Assembly: GCF_030272615.1 (NCBI RefSeq)
Contig: NC_081405.1
Coordinates: 314,920,541 to 314,984,540 of the forward strand
From: Cryptomeria japonica
Taxonomy: Eukaryota; Streptophyta; Pinopsida; Cupressales; Cupressaceae
Direction of reading: 5' to 3'
DNA: 64,000 bases
Shown here in pieces: positions 37,061 to 48,929 of the stretch. Both the position numbers and the translations under genes were made by a program. Each line of letters opens with the position of its first letter. Position 1 is the stretch's first letter. The notes under the pieces were generated by a model, which was not told where the DNA came from, ran no database searches, and saw only the letters and a list, made by a program, of their open reading frames with translations.

Positions 37061-40000
37061 TACACGCACAACATGACCCCTTAAGACCACATATGACACT
37101 ATACATTCCCTTAGGAGGTCATAGAGGATCACATCTAGTGTCCTAAGGGGTCATACGTGGTTCTAAGGGGTCACACGTGTTATAACACATGCGGGACCCC
37201 TTAGAATTGCATATGACCCCTTATAAAATTGTAGGGTGAATGACATACCCCTTAGTCCATCAAATAGTGTCTTAACACATGCGTGACCCATTAGAATCGC
37301 ATATGACCCTTTATAAAATCAATCCTAGTGTGAACGACATATCCCAAAACCCATCACATAGCATCTTAAGGGGTCGTATGTGGTCCTAATGGGTCACACA
37401 TGCATTAACACATGCGTGACCCCTTAGTAGGTCACATAGGACCCCTTATAACATCCTACTATACATATGACATTCCCCTTAGGATCACATAGTGTCATAA
37501 GGGGTCATATGTGGTTCTGAGGGGTCATGCATTTGTTATAACATATGCATGACCCCTTAGAACTGCATATGACCCCTTATAAAATCCTAGTGTGAATGAC
37601 ATACCCCTTAGTCCATCACATAGTGTCTTAAGGGGTCGTATGTTGTCCTAAGGGGTCACGCATGCATTAACACATGTGTGACCCCTTAGTAGGTCACATA
37701 TGACCCCTTATAACATCCTACTATACATATGACATTCCCCTTAGGATCATATAGTGTCCTAAGGGGTCATATGTGGTTAGACCCACATATGACCCCTTAT
37801 AAAATCCTATAACCACATATGACCCCTTATAAAATCCTAGTGTGAATGACATACCCTTTAGTTCATCACATAGCGTCTTAAGGGTCGTATGTGGTCCTAG
37901 GGGCCACGCATGCATTGACACATACGTGACCCCTTAGTAGGTCACATATGACCCCTAATAACATCCTACTGTACATATGACATTTCCTATGTGTCCTAAG
38001 GGGTTGAATATGTGGTCCTAAGGGCTCACGCATGCATTAACACATGCGTGACCCCTTATAGAATCCTAGTGTGAACGACATACCCCTTAGTCCATCACAT
38101 ACTATCTTAAGGGGTCGTATGTGGTCCTAAGGGGTCAACATGCATTAACACATGCGTGACCCCTTATAACATCCTATTGTACATATGACATTCCCCTTAG
38201 GATCATATAGTGTCCTAAGGGGTCATATGTGGTTAGACCCACATATGACCCCTTATAAAATCCTATAACCACATATGACCCCTTATAAAATCCTAGTGTG
38301 AACGACATACCCCTTAGTTCATCACATAGCATCTTAAGGGGTCATATGTGGTCCTAAGGGGCCACGCATGCATTGACACATACGTGACCCCTTAGTAGGT
38401 CACATATGACCCCTAATAACATCCTACTGTACATATGAAATTTTCTATGTGTCCTAAAGGGTTGAATATGTGGTCCTAAGGGCTCACGCATGCATTAACA
38501 CATGCGTGACCCCTTATAGAATCCTAGTGTGAACGACATACCCCTTAGTCCATCACATACTATCTTAAGGGGTCGTATGTGGTCCTAAGGGGTCAACATG
38601 CATTAACACATGCGTGACCCCTTATAACATCCTACTGTACATATGACATTCCCCTTAGGATCATATAGTGTCCTAAGGGGTCATATGTGGTTAGACCCAC
38701 ATATGACCCCTTATAAAATCCTAGTGTGAATGACATACCCCTTAGTTCATCACATAGCGTCTTAAGGGGTCATATGTGGTCCTAAGGGGCCACGCATGCA
38801 TTGACACATATGTGACCCCTTAGTAGGTCACATATGACCCCTAATAACATCCTACTGTACATATGAAATTTCCTATGTGTCCTAAGGGGCTGAATATGTG
38901 GTCCTAAGGGCTCACGCATGCATTAACACATGCATGACCCCTTATAGAATCCTAGTGTGAACGACATACCCCTTAGTCCATCACATACTATCTTAAGGGG
39001 TCGTATGTGGTCCTAAGGGGTCAACATGCATTAACACATGCATGACCCCTTATAACATCCTACTATACATATGACATTCCCCTTAGGATCATATAGTGTC
39101 CTAAGGGGTCATATGTGATTATACCCACATATGACCCCTTATAAAATCCTATAACCACATATGACCCCTTATAAAATCCTCGTGTGAACGACATACCCCT
39201 TAGTTCATCACATAGCATCTTAAGGGGTCATATGTGGTCCTAAGGGGCCATGCATGCATTGACACATACGTGACCCCTTAGTAGGTCACATATGAGCCCT
39301 AATAACATCCTACTGTACATATGAAATTTCCTATGTGTCCTAAGGGGTTGAATATGTGGTCCTAAGGGCTCACGCATGCATTAACACATGCGTGACCCCT
39401 TATAGAATCCTAGTGTGAACGACATACCCCTTAGTCCATCACATACTATCTTAAGGGGTTGTATGTGGTCCTAAGGGGTCAACATGCATTAACACATGCG
39501 TGACCCCTTATAACATCCTACTGTACATATGACATTCCCCTTAGGATCATATAGTGTCCTAAGGGGTCATATGTGGTTAGACCCACATATGACCCCTTAT
39601 AAAATCCTATAACCACATATGACCCCTTATAAAATCCTCATGTGAACGACATACCCCTTAGTTCATCACATAGCGTCTTAAGGGGTCATATGTGGTCCTA
39701 AGGGGCCACGCATGCATTGACACATACGTGACCCCTTAGTAGGTCACATATGACCCCTAATAACATCCTACTGTACATATGAAATTTCCTATGTGTCCTA
39801 AGGGGTTGAAAATGTGGTCCTAAGGGCTCACGCATGCATTAACACATGCGTGACCCCTTATAGAATCCTAGTGTGAACGACATACCCCTTAGTCCATCAC
39901 ATACTATCTTAAGGGGTCGTATGTGGTCCTAAGGGGTCAACATGCATTAACACATGCGTGACCCCTTATAACATCCTACTGTACATATGACATTCCCCTT

Positions 40001-40200
40001 AGGATCATATAGTGTCCTAAGGGGTCATATGTGGTTAGACCCACATATGACCCCTTATAACATCCTACTATACATATGACATTCCCCTTAGGATCATATA
40101 GTGTCCTAAGGGGTCATATGTGGTTAGACCCACATATGACCCCTTATAACATCCTACTGTACATATGACATTCCCCGTAGGATAATATAGTGTCCTAACA
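37060..40200. repeat. Internal satellite, 458-bp higher-order period, TAAGGGGTC palindromes
   Basis: The array is built from short inverted and direct copies of taaggggtcatatgtgg. The phrase gaatcctagtgtgaacgaca recurs at 38061, 38519, 38947, 39405 and 39863: steps of 458, 428, 458 and 458 bp, the 428 step lacking one short subunit. The left third (37060-38000) is more divergent. Each unit contains a 40-bp palindrome (for example 37760-37799) with 17-bp perfect arms and a 6-nt loop. Stray open frames inside are not genes. Confidence 0.93.
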
Positions 40201-40289
40201 TACATATGACGTGTTAGATCTCTCTATTCTTGAATTTTTTATGTATGTCAAAGATTTAAATATGTACATGTACATTAGATCTCTCTATC

Positions 40290-40423
40290 TCTCTGAAATA
40301 TATGTTATCTCTAGATCTGAAATATATGTTCTCTCTCTCTCTCACTGAAATATTTGAAATTTTTAAATGTATTTTTTGAAAATGAATATGATCTCTCTCT
40401 CTGTCATGAAGATTTATATGTAT

Positions 40424-40461
<38 letters not shown>

Positions 40462-40511
40462 GAAAATGATATCTCTCTCTCTCTCATGAAAATGATCTCT
40501 CTCTCTCTGCT
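40290..40511. repeat. (CT)n microsatellite clusters
   Basis: Several runs of CT (40331-40351, about 40390-40402, 40429-40458, 40470-40508) are separated by catgaaaatgat-like spacers. They lie directly upstream of the plus-strand transposon gene, in its promoter or leader position. Confidence 0.9.
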
Positions 40512-40550
40512 TACGTATTTATTTTAACTTTATGAGATGTACCTAGATAG

Positions 40551-42514
40551 ATGGCATCCCAGGATATACCTTCGCAGGCTCCTGATCAGGATCCACCTTT
40601 GGAGGCTCCTAATCAGGATCCACCTTCGCAGGCTCCTGATCAGGATCCACCTGCGCAGGCTCCACATCAGGAGCCACCACAGCAGGATCCTCCACACCAG
40701 GATCCCCCCTTGCCCGACATTGCTACTATTTTTCATTACAATGATCGAGAGTTGCATAGGTTGAGGGCCATACTAGATGACCCTCGTACTGATGGCGTGT
40801 ACAAGAGTACGTGCACGTCCATTTTTGACAGTTTGCAGACATTGAGGGACCACTTAGTATCTCATACCTCATTCTCACCTGAGGTTATAGAGGATATATA
40901 TAGACAGTTGAGGAGTGAGGTGAGGGGTCCTCATTCTTTTGCTGATGTGGTGGGGGTGGTCTCGAAGGAGACCATCAAGGAGAGATGCTTCCCACAATAT
41001 CAGGAGAAGAGTAAGGTGAGGGGATATCAGGTTACCAAATGTATCGACCCACAGGTTGCATCACTGGTTTACCCACGATTCTTAGCAGCCCATGGTCGTT
41101 ATCCTAATAACGACCAGATTCCATTATACTTTGCACAACAGGTATTTGCTGAGGTTCATTGTCAGATGAAACCAAACTACCTTGATATTCCAGGATATTA
41201 TGGACAGGGGAGGGGCAGGATTGCTGATAGAGATGCATATCGTAGGCGTGATAGAGCTCCGCCTAGACACAGTGACCTTGTTGGCCAGAGATTTCCTGCA
41301 GTAGTCCCAGCCATGGCACCCATAGCAGATCACGTTGTGATTGCTTCTCAAAGAGAAGCAATTGATAGGATTGGACATATTGCATCAGCAGCAGCCACCA
41401 TATCTTCTGACAGGGTGGGCAGATATATGATGAGTCGACCACGTTCGTGATCATCCATAGATCATGCATCTTCTAGTCATGGGGGGGCTTCATATTCAGA
41501 TGATCGGTATATTTTTGCTGGCATCCCCTCCCCAGATGAGGTAGCAGCTATAGTCAAAGGTAGTAGACATGTACAGATGTTGCAGTATTTAGTCGAGGAC
41601 CTACTACATGCTTATAGTTTTATTTCATCTCAACTTGGGATACCATTGGGTGATGTTAGAGAGGAGATTCTCAGAGATGTTTAGGCTACAGCAGCATCGA
41701 CGCATACCCCGAGGCAGTCACAGCATTCTCATCACTCTATGCATGCTCCAGGCACTGACCCACCTACAGATCACTCTGTTGCTGCAGAGGAGGAGCTACG
41801 AGCTGATGAGCTCCATATCACAGATGAGGGCCGGTTGGATTCATGTGAGGAGATACGAGCTGATTAGGTACATATCATAGATGAGGGTTTGGACTCATTT
41901 GAGGATCAGCTGAGAGATTTGAGCCATACTGGATTTATGGACATGCTACTACAGTCAGACACTTCATCCACGATGCCCACTCATCTAGTTAGCCCCTTGC
42001 ACTCCTCAGTGATACGTATAGCTAGAGAAAGATATGCTGGCATGAGTGATGTTGTTGATATGATCACGGGACAGGATCAGACTATACAGCCTACTCCAGG
42101 TGATACACAGGTATGTACATGTACATGTGCATTTAAAATTTTAGAAGATATGTATACATACATTGCAAATTTGTACCTGATAAATCTATATATATAGATC
42201 TCATGTTTAATAAATAATCTAGAGTTCTAAGTTTTAATTTGTAGATCATTTAAATTTATTGTGGACTAATCCTTAAATTGACAGTTAGCTCATGTCACTC
42301 CTTCCTTGAGCTCTGAGCATGTGCGTAGGAGAGATTCTTTAGATGCTGTTAGTGTACAGGTTAGTTATGGTTTTTGGTATATATATATATTTGATGTACA
42401 TGCACGTCTAGAGAGATATATATATTATATTTAATATTTAAATAAATTCTACTTTTGCAGGACTCCCCCTCAGATGGTCGCTCAGTTCATAGCCGACATG
42501 ATGATCCCTGTTGA
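40551..42514 (+). pseudogene. Transposon accessory gene, proline-rich protein of unknown function, three stops
   Basis: Exon 1 (40551-42110) opens with ATG after the CT-rich region. Exon 2 is 42285-42359 and exon 3 42461-42514; all junctions are GT-AG and phase 0, ending in TGA. The reading of about 562 codons is interrupted only by TGA at 41448, TAG at 41682 and TAG at 41865, all in the same frame; each could come from CGA or CAG by one C-to-T change. Residues 8-50 are nine-residue repeats (SQAPDQDPP) encoded by a 27-bp DNA repeat. The middle part is Arg-rich and largely helical in character (RLRAILDDPRTDGVY, EVIEDIYRQLRSEV, GYYGQGRGRIADRDAYRRRDRAPP). I recognise no domain. Sitting next to a transposase inside the same TIRs, it may be a second transposition protein or a captured host gene. 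Internal initiation or a shorter 299-residue product is possible. Confidence 0.65.
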
Positions 42515-43659
42515 TTTGCTCCAGATTTTATAGCTCATTTACATTTATCTTTTTATATACTTTCATATTATATATATTCATGTACGTACATGGAGTTTAG
42601 ACTCTAGATTATACTTTATACCTGGTTTATGTTTGACTCTGGATTATACTTTATACTTTATACATGGAGTTTAGACTCTAGATTATACTTTATACCTGGT
42701 TTGTGTTTGACTCTAGATTATACTTTATACATGGAGTTTAGACTATAGATTATACATGTTATAAGTTTTATACATGTTTGATTATATTATATTTATACAT
42801 GTTTGATTATATTATATTTATACATGTTTGATTATATTCTAGATTTATGTACATGATGTTTGATTAAATTAGATTTAAATACATGATTGATTAGATTGTA
42901 TATTTCATGCATGTACAACGACTTGTTTAGACTCTAGATTATACTTTATACCTGGTTTGTGTTTGATCATCTATTATACATGTTTGATTATATTAGATTT
43001 ATACATGTTTGATTAGATTAGATTTAAATACATGTTTGATTAGATTGTATATTTCATGCATGTACAATGACTTGTTTAGACTCTAGATTATTCTGTATAC
43101 TTGGTTTGTGTTTGATCATCTATTATACATGTTTGATTATATTAGATTTATACATGTTTGATTAGATTAGATTTAAATACATGTTTGATTTTCAAACAAA
43201 AGATTATGTATTCAATTATACATGTTTGATTTTCAAACAAAAGAGTATGTATGAAATGAACAAACTAAACTTAATAGGTCATGTATTGAATAGTTCACAT
43301 CCAGTACATGTATATTACATAGGTATGTATATTTGTAGGTATGTGAGCTTCTAGGTATGTATATTGTAATTAAATAGTTCACAACATGTACATGTCCTAA
43401 TTCCATATTAAATATATCAATTTTACAAATGTACATATTACATTCTAATTTAAATATACGTTTTTTAATTAAATACAAATACAATTACATACAATTAAAC
43501 GTGCACATTTAAATACATCCTAATTTGATATAATGTATAAATAAACTTAAAAAATATTTATCCTAAATAGTTTCAAAACAAGTTACTTGAGATCTAGAAT
43601 TTATCTTGAACTTGTACATTAAAATTCAATTCATGTGGATTACTAAATGTATATATAGT
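42515..43659. repeat. AT-rich degenerate repeats between the two convergent genes
   Basis: 42590-43240 is built from tagactctagattatacttt, atacctggtttgtgtttga and tacatgtttgattatatta phrases, each repeated four or more times. 43240-43640 is AT-rich without clear repeats. No gene was seen. It forms the shared 3' region of the convergent genes. Confidence 0.7.
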
Positions 43660-46600
43660 TCATACCACATCAAGTGGTTCACAACGCTCTTCAATAACAC
43701 TTAATATTTTGTCATGATCTTCACTATCTAGTCTCCACTTTTGAGACCGCCCTCGACGTGGAATTGTTTGAAGAATTAGGCCAACAGCAATGACCAAGTG
43801 ACTATACTGATATACCTTGTTATCAATTTGGTATTCAATGAAATGAATCCCATGTTGAACAATTTTAACTTGTTTGAAATATGTCCCTTGCACTACAACT
43901 GATCCTGCATGTACATGTATATAAGAAACGTGAGAAATTAAAATTTTCACACAAGCGATTTGTATGTATGTACATATTCAAATCAGAACTCAAACCTATG
44001 GGAAATGACATTCCATCACTCATCTCAGATTTTGATAACTTCTTTCTCTCTTCTGTGCAACACAATAAATAATAACTAACACCTTCTATATTTCCATCTT
44101 CTGCTATGACTGCAAAATATCTCCTGCAATTTGACACAAGTTAAATAAATTCTAAGTTATATGTCATTTTTAAGGAAATGTTTACATGTGTACGTCATGT
44201 ACATACATACCTTTTTTAATCAATCCTGAAATATGATCGTAATCACCAGAAATCAAAGGAATGTCTTCAAAGTTTTCATCCTCATTTGAATCCTCGTATG
44301 TGTCAGAAACATCTAGTGGCACCATTTTCCATTCACTAACATATCCAAGCTCTTGGTTCTTGCAATCAACATAGTTTTTGAAAATGCATTCAGAACAAAA
44401 ACATGAATAATCTCTAGTGTATAATGTCCATGGGCGATTATCTGTACTCATGACACAATGCAAAGATCTTGTCCTCTCCACACTCTTGCATCCATGCATT
44501 GATTTTCTATCCACATCTATAAAATGTACATGTGTACAAGAATGTACATGTATATCAAGTTGTTAAATTAAAAAAAATTAAATAAAATACTAAAAGAGAA
44601 CACGTACCGGTTATCTCCCAAAACACTCTATATGGAATGGGCTTATATGTTCTTGATGATGATTCCCCAGGAAAATTAGGTTGCTCAAAGTGTTTCTTAC
44701 ACCATTCAACAACATCATGTGCATTTTCTATACGTTCTCCTGTGTACTTTATTTGATGCTTTCTTAGAGCACGTTTGATACAAGCTCCTGCACCATCATG
44801 TTCACCCTTTCCATGACCACTCTCAAAAAAACTCCAAACATGTGGTATTTTGTCATTTCGATGATATCTACATAGTGCATAAAATGGCCTCGAAGATTTG
44901 AATTGTGCCGCACATCCATCAGACCAAACAAAATGTTTAACTATTGTTATGCCTCTATCTTTCAAATATTCAAAAAACTTCTTAAAGCAATGTTGTACAA
45001 AAAGTGTGTCATGCTCCTTATCATCACTGATATAGAAGTGGTACTCTTTCTTAATGACACGATTTTCAAATGTACTATCAACACCATCTAAATTCATCTG
45101 TGCATGTCGATAACACACATGCACAAAAATAGTGATTTGCTTTGAAAAATAATACTCTGATTGAATCTCTTTTTGATGCACAAAAGAGTAATTCTCTGCG
45201 AAGTCAACTACAGATAAAATAGTTCCAAGTGGGAAAGTGTCTCTTAATCTTTTAAATTGTTCTGCTTGCCACTTGGCAAAAAAACCATGGCATATGTATG
45301 GTTTTATCAACTTACGAAAATTTTCCATAAATGTTCCAATAGGTATTTCCTCTTCTACATAATCTAGTCTTGTAGATTCCTTTCCAAATTTTGTTTCAAT
45401 TTTTTTGTACTTATAACTCTTGTAATTTACCATCTTCCTCATGTCAGTATCTTCATCTCTCAAAGGCAATTTAGCCAAGTCCCCGCATGTTCCACAAATT
45501 CCTCTTATGCAATTTATTTGACCGGTTGCATTATCATCTGATTTATCACATAAGATGGATGCTATGAATTGACTTGTTCGTTTAGGAGGAGAATTTTCAT
45601 AACCATCATTATCTTCTCTAATCTTTTGAAACACCTGATAGTACAAGTCAAATTCAATGTGATAACGACAACAACAAGTTTCAAAAACTTTGTTTAACTT
45701 CACATAATATGGCCTTAACCGTTCAAACATGGTTTGTCCAATCTTTATATGAGGGTTTGTTTTAGTAAACAATACATACAATTCATGTTTTGTTGTGTCT
45801 ATCCAATGTTTTACATGGAGATCATAACGATCAGGACCAATCCTTTGCTTGATAACATCTCTACTATTTGATGAAGGGCGAGTATTATCATTCCAAAAAC
45901 TTGTCACAAAGTTCCTAACAACATCTTCAATTCTATTAGAACGAGGAGCTCTACACATAATTGCCCAATTCCCTTCTGAGGTAGTATCATCCAAAATCTT
46001 TCTCCTTTTAACATATTTAGATATTGTCCTTCTACTAAAACCAAACTCAGATGACAGTGAAGAGATTTGTCTTTTTTGAGGCAATCTTTCATTTACTAAA
46101 GATGTCAACATCACTCTTCTTGAAATGGTCTTATCTAGTTTTCGAGATTTTTTACCAATGTTCACCAAACCTTTCTTAACATTATCAAAAATAGATTTTT
46201 GTAGCTGAGAAGATTTCCTCTTTTGATTTGTTGTATCTATACCCAACAATTTCATTGGATCTATTAAGTCTTTATGAGTAAGTACAATTGATAACAATTG
46301 AGCTTTTTCTAGTGTAGTATCAAGATTGTTGAAATGTGACATTATTTCTTTTGCACTTTTATTCATTGACCTCCTTTTAGTATGTCTAGGTTCTTCACTG
46401 AGACATATCAACTCATCCACATCCATTTCAAGTAAATGATCTAAATTTTTATAAGAAATATTTATCTTCACCTGTTTAGCTAGATCCACAATATGCTCAT
46501 CCATATCAGTGGTAGGAGGTAAGGAGCCTGACCCCTCTCCTTCAAAGGTCTCCATTGGTTCAACTTGGACAATCTCCTCCCTATGTTCATCAACTATATT

Positions 46601-47750
46601 ATGTTCTTCAAGAGGTTCATTTGCCCGTTCTACACATAATTTAAGAGTTTGTGTAAGGTTCTTGAATTAATCAGAGATTATTCAATTAGGATTAAGAATA
46701 GGGGTGAATTTGGCTTAAAGATTTACATGTTAAAATTAGCCCATTCAATTTGGTTTATTAAATTTAAATACTTTTAGGACCTTATTGTTATAACTCTAAT
46801 TAAATTACCTGTTTAAGTTTAAAGTTCAATTTGTTCTCAAGTTAGGATTAAAGTTCAATCTCTAATTTTGAGCACTAATTTAACACATAAAATAAAATTT
46901 TGATAAATTAGAAATTCCAATTTTGAAAATTAAAAGTACAAATATTTTGATGCATGCATACGATAACTTAGGTGACCTCATATTAATTTGTTATGGACCA
47001 TAATGTAAGTGGACTATAATTTGTCACATGTGTGTATATTTAAGACCTATTATTGCATAATAGACCTCCTAATCTGAAATGTTTTTGCATGTACGTGAAG
47101 TTGAATATAAATAGTTCACCTAAATGATTCAACATGTTTAATAGGTTATAAATTTATGTCACATTTAAGAACTATAATCAATTTAATAGTCCTAATAGGC
47201 CTTATTATTAAAATCAATATGACCACATTTGAAAAAACATTTCACAAAATTAATATACTTAACTACCCTTAAGACAAATATATTATGTGATATTAAAGGA
47301 CCTATCACATGAAATTACTTGTACATGTAGATTAAATATTCAATATATATAATTTAGAACCTAAAAATTATGACATAATAGGTCTTATTAATTTTATGAC
47401 TTAATAGGTCTTATCTATTATAAATGAACTTAATTATATAGGAGAAAAATGCAATTACACAACAAGCAAGTTGATGGAATTTGAAATTTGCAAATACACA
47501 TGTATTATCTCAAATTAGTTATGTTTTCCAATTAAAACAAAATTATTTTTAATCCTATTAAAAATATTAGATAAAAAATATTGAATTCTAATTAATTGAT
47601 ACGTAATACATATTAAATTAAATAGAAATAAAATTAAAAATACATACTTGCATCATGATATCTTTGTCTTCTTTGTTCTCGATATCTTTCTTCCGTTTCG
47701 GGAGAATAATTCCTTGAAGTCTTATTTTGCCTTCTCTTCTTGTTCCCCAT
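43660..47750 (-). CDS. Predicted transposase, five exons, uninterrupted
   Basis: Joining 47750-47648, 46629-44608, 44516-44211, 44109-43996 and 43904-43660 on the minus strand gives 2790 nt, about 929 residues, with GT-AG introns and matching phases at every junction. The N-terminus is strongly basic (MGNKKRRQNKTSRNY). Around residues 227-247 SSEFGFSRRTISKYVKRRKIL looks like a helix-turn-helix. Cys clusters follow (CCCRYH, and CIRGICGTCGD near 408-418). The core has VVDFAENYSF (D510), HFVWSDGCAAQFKS (D605) and FFESGHGKGEHDGAGA (E637, with further acids at 644 and 646), an RNase H-fold D..D..E layout. Exon 3 adds a Cys-rich CFCSECIF block and an acidic patch. The tail (VVVQGTYFKQV to LDVV) is beta-rich. 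It should bind the subterminal motifs and cut the ends. The absence of stops, unlike its neighbours, suggests recent function. An ATG 22 codons upstream (47816) is an alternative start. The superfamily is not assigned. Confidence 0.85.
46630..47647 (-). other. Intron 1 of the transposase gene
   Basis: This 1018-bp intron has donor GTATGT after codon 34 (phase 1) and acceptor TGTGTAG. It joins GCA A and AA CGG to keep the frame (residues A-K-R). It is AT-rich with no internal gene. Confidence 0.8.
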
Positions 47751-47921
47751 GCTTTTACAAAAAACCTTCAAATTATTTGCCTTCAAAATAATTTTCAAAT
47801 ATCTTCTCTCATCCAAAAATGCAAATTATTTTAATCATTTGAGTGATAAAAAGCGAAAAAAAATTATGGACATTTATACGATTCCACAAATGAAAAAAAA
47901 AATGAAAAATGAGTCGGCCCA

Positions 47922-48112
47922 AGTTCGAACGAAAGCCGACAGTTAAAAATTGTTGGGTTCGCTCGAACATGGCAGTTACAAAAATGTGCGTGCCAAAATA
48001 TAGCTCACCGGTTCGAGCGAATGGGGGTTCACTCGAACCCCTTTTGGTTCGAGCGAACCCCTTTTGGTTCGAGCGAACCCAATCCGATCGAACACGTGTT
48101 CGATCAAAACCC
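47922..48112. repeat. Right subterminal array of GTTCGAGCGAAC-type motifs
   Basis: Copies or variants occur at 47923, 47957 (reverse), 48011, 48027, 48047 and 48067. A 20-bp perfect palindrome centred on cgaacacgtgttcg follows at 48086-48105. The array mirrors the left subterminal array and lies about 170-360 bp upstream of the transposase start codon, so it could also affect transposase transcription. Confidence 0.85.
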
Positions 48113-48119
48113 CAAAATT

Positions 48120-48882
48120 AGAAGTTTCTCCCAAAAAATTTCAGAGTTCTGAAGAATTAATGACTTCGGAGCTCTGGTTCAATACACGAATGAAATAATC
48201 TTGATAACCCAAAAATATTAGATGGTAGTACTCGAAGCAATCTTTCCAACGAATATAATTTTGTTATATTTTGAATATATTATGTTCTTGATCTTTTAAT
48301 TTTATTAAAAATTGGTTTTTCACCGAACATGAACTTCTCTGTTCAATGCATTGGAAAAAATAAGAAACTAATTCAAAAAAATTCTAAAAAATATCTATGC
48401 CCTTGGTATTGATGTCTTCTTTCTACCAAAAATAAATAAATTGAATTTCGATTAATATAGAACAAGTTATGTGTTCAAACGTAAACCTATGTTTGAATTA
48501 TGACTAGTCGGACTTCAAAACTTTATAAAATGAAAAATATTGAACATATCACTATAAAACCAAATGCAAGCCCTGGATATTGATGTTACAAACCAAAATT
48601 CGAAAGAATTGACTTTTTATCATTTATAGAAAAAAAGTTATGCGTTTCGGGAGGCACATCACTCTTAAAAAATGTAGTTTGTTGTGAAAAACTACTTTTC
48701 GAGGGAGATGGAAAATTTTTTAAAAAATCTTTCAAAAAAATTTGAAAAAAATGTATATAGAATCTACAAACAAAATGCTAGAAATCACTAATTTACATCA
48801 TCTTCAAATTTTTAATAGTTTAAAAGTTATAGTTCTCGGAAGTTGAAGATTATTTTAAAAATGTAGATCTCAGTGTCAAAAG
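48120..48882. other. Noncoding transposon DNA with degenerate ~180-bp periodicity
   Basis: Phrases of the form aa(a)gttat(g/a)(t/c)g(t)t(t)c recur near 48466, 48643 and 48825. Each is preceded by a gatatt/gatgtc phrase and an aaaattc-like run. The spacing suggests an old tandem triplication, heavily diverged. No coding region was seen. Confidence 0.4.
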
Positions 48883-48929
48883 TGGCAAAAAAGTGGGAAC
48901 CATTATTGTGAGTTCACCCATATATAAAT
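48883..48929 (-). repeat. Right terminal inverted repeat
   Basis: This is the reverse complement of 36204-36248 apart from one transition, a four-base patch and a 2-bp indel. The element border is placed after ttcaccc at 48919, followed by atatat. Confidence 0.85.

Larger units (their letters stand above)
36214..48919. mobile_element. 12.7-kb DNA transposon with TIRs, two genes and an internal satellite
   Basis: The left end reads (atatat)GGGTGAATTCACAAAG and the right end, reverse-complemented, reads (atatat)GGGTGAACTCACAATA. Both continue with TGGTTCCCACTTTT and then diverge after GCCA, giving TIRs of about 35-40 bp with a few mismatches. The flank atatat on both sides could be a 6-bp target-site duplication, but AT-palindromy leaves the exact border open. 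The interior contains subterminal motif arrays at both ends, a 3-kb satellite, a plus-strand gene of unknown function, and a convergent minus-strand gene for a predicted transposase with no internal stop. Ends, size and gene content together support one element. A composite of smaller nested elements is the alternative. Confidence 0.82.

Noticed and set aside
37060-40200. CRISPR-like regular repeat array
   Set aside because: The repeats are long, internally palindromic and without unique spacers, inside a plant transposon. It is a satellite.
40530-40764. Two 75-codon frames (both strands) over the SQAPDQDPP repeat
   Set aside because: They are alternate-frame translations of the 27-bp DNA repeat; the third frame continues into the long exon with consistent splicing.
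43881-45091. Plus-strand frames of 62-63 codons
   Set aside because: They are antisense to transposase exons, which have consistent splice phases on the minus strand.
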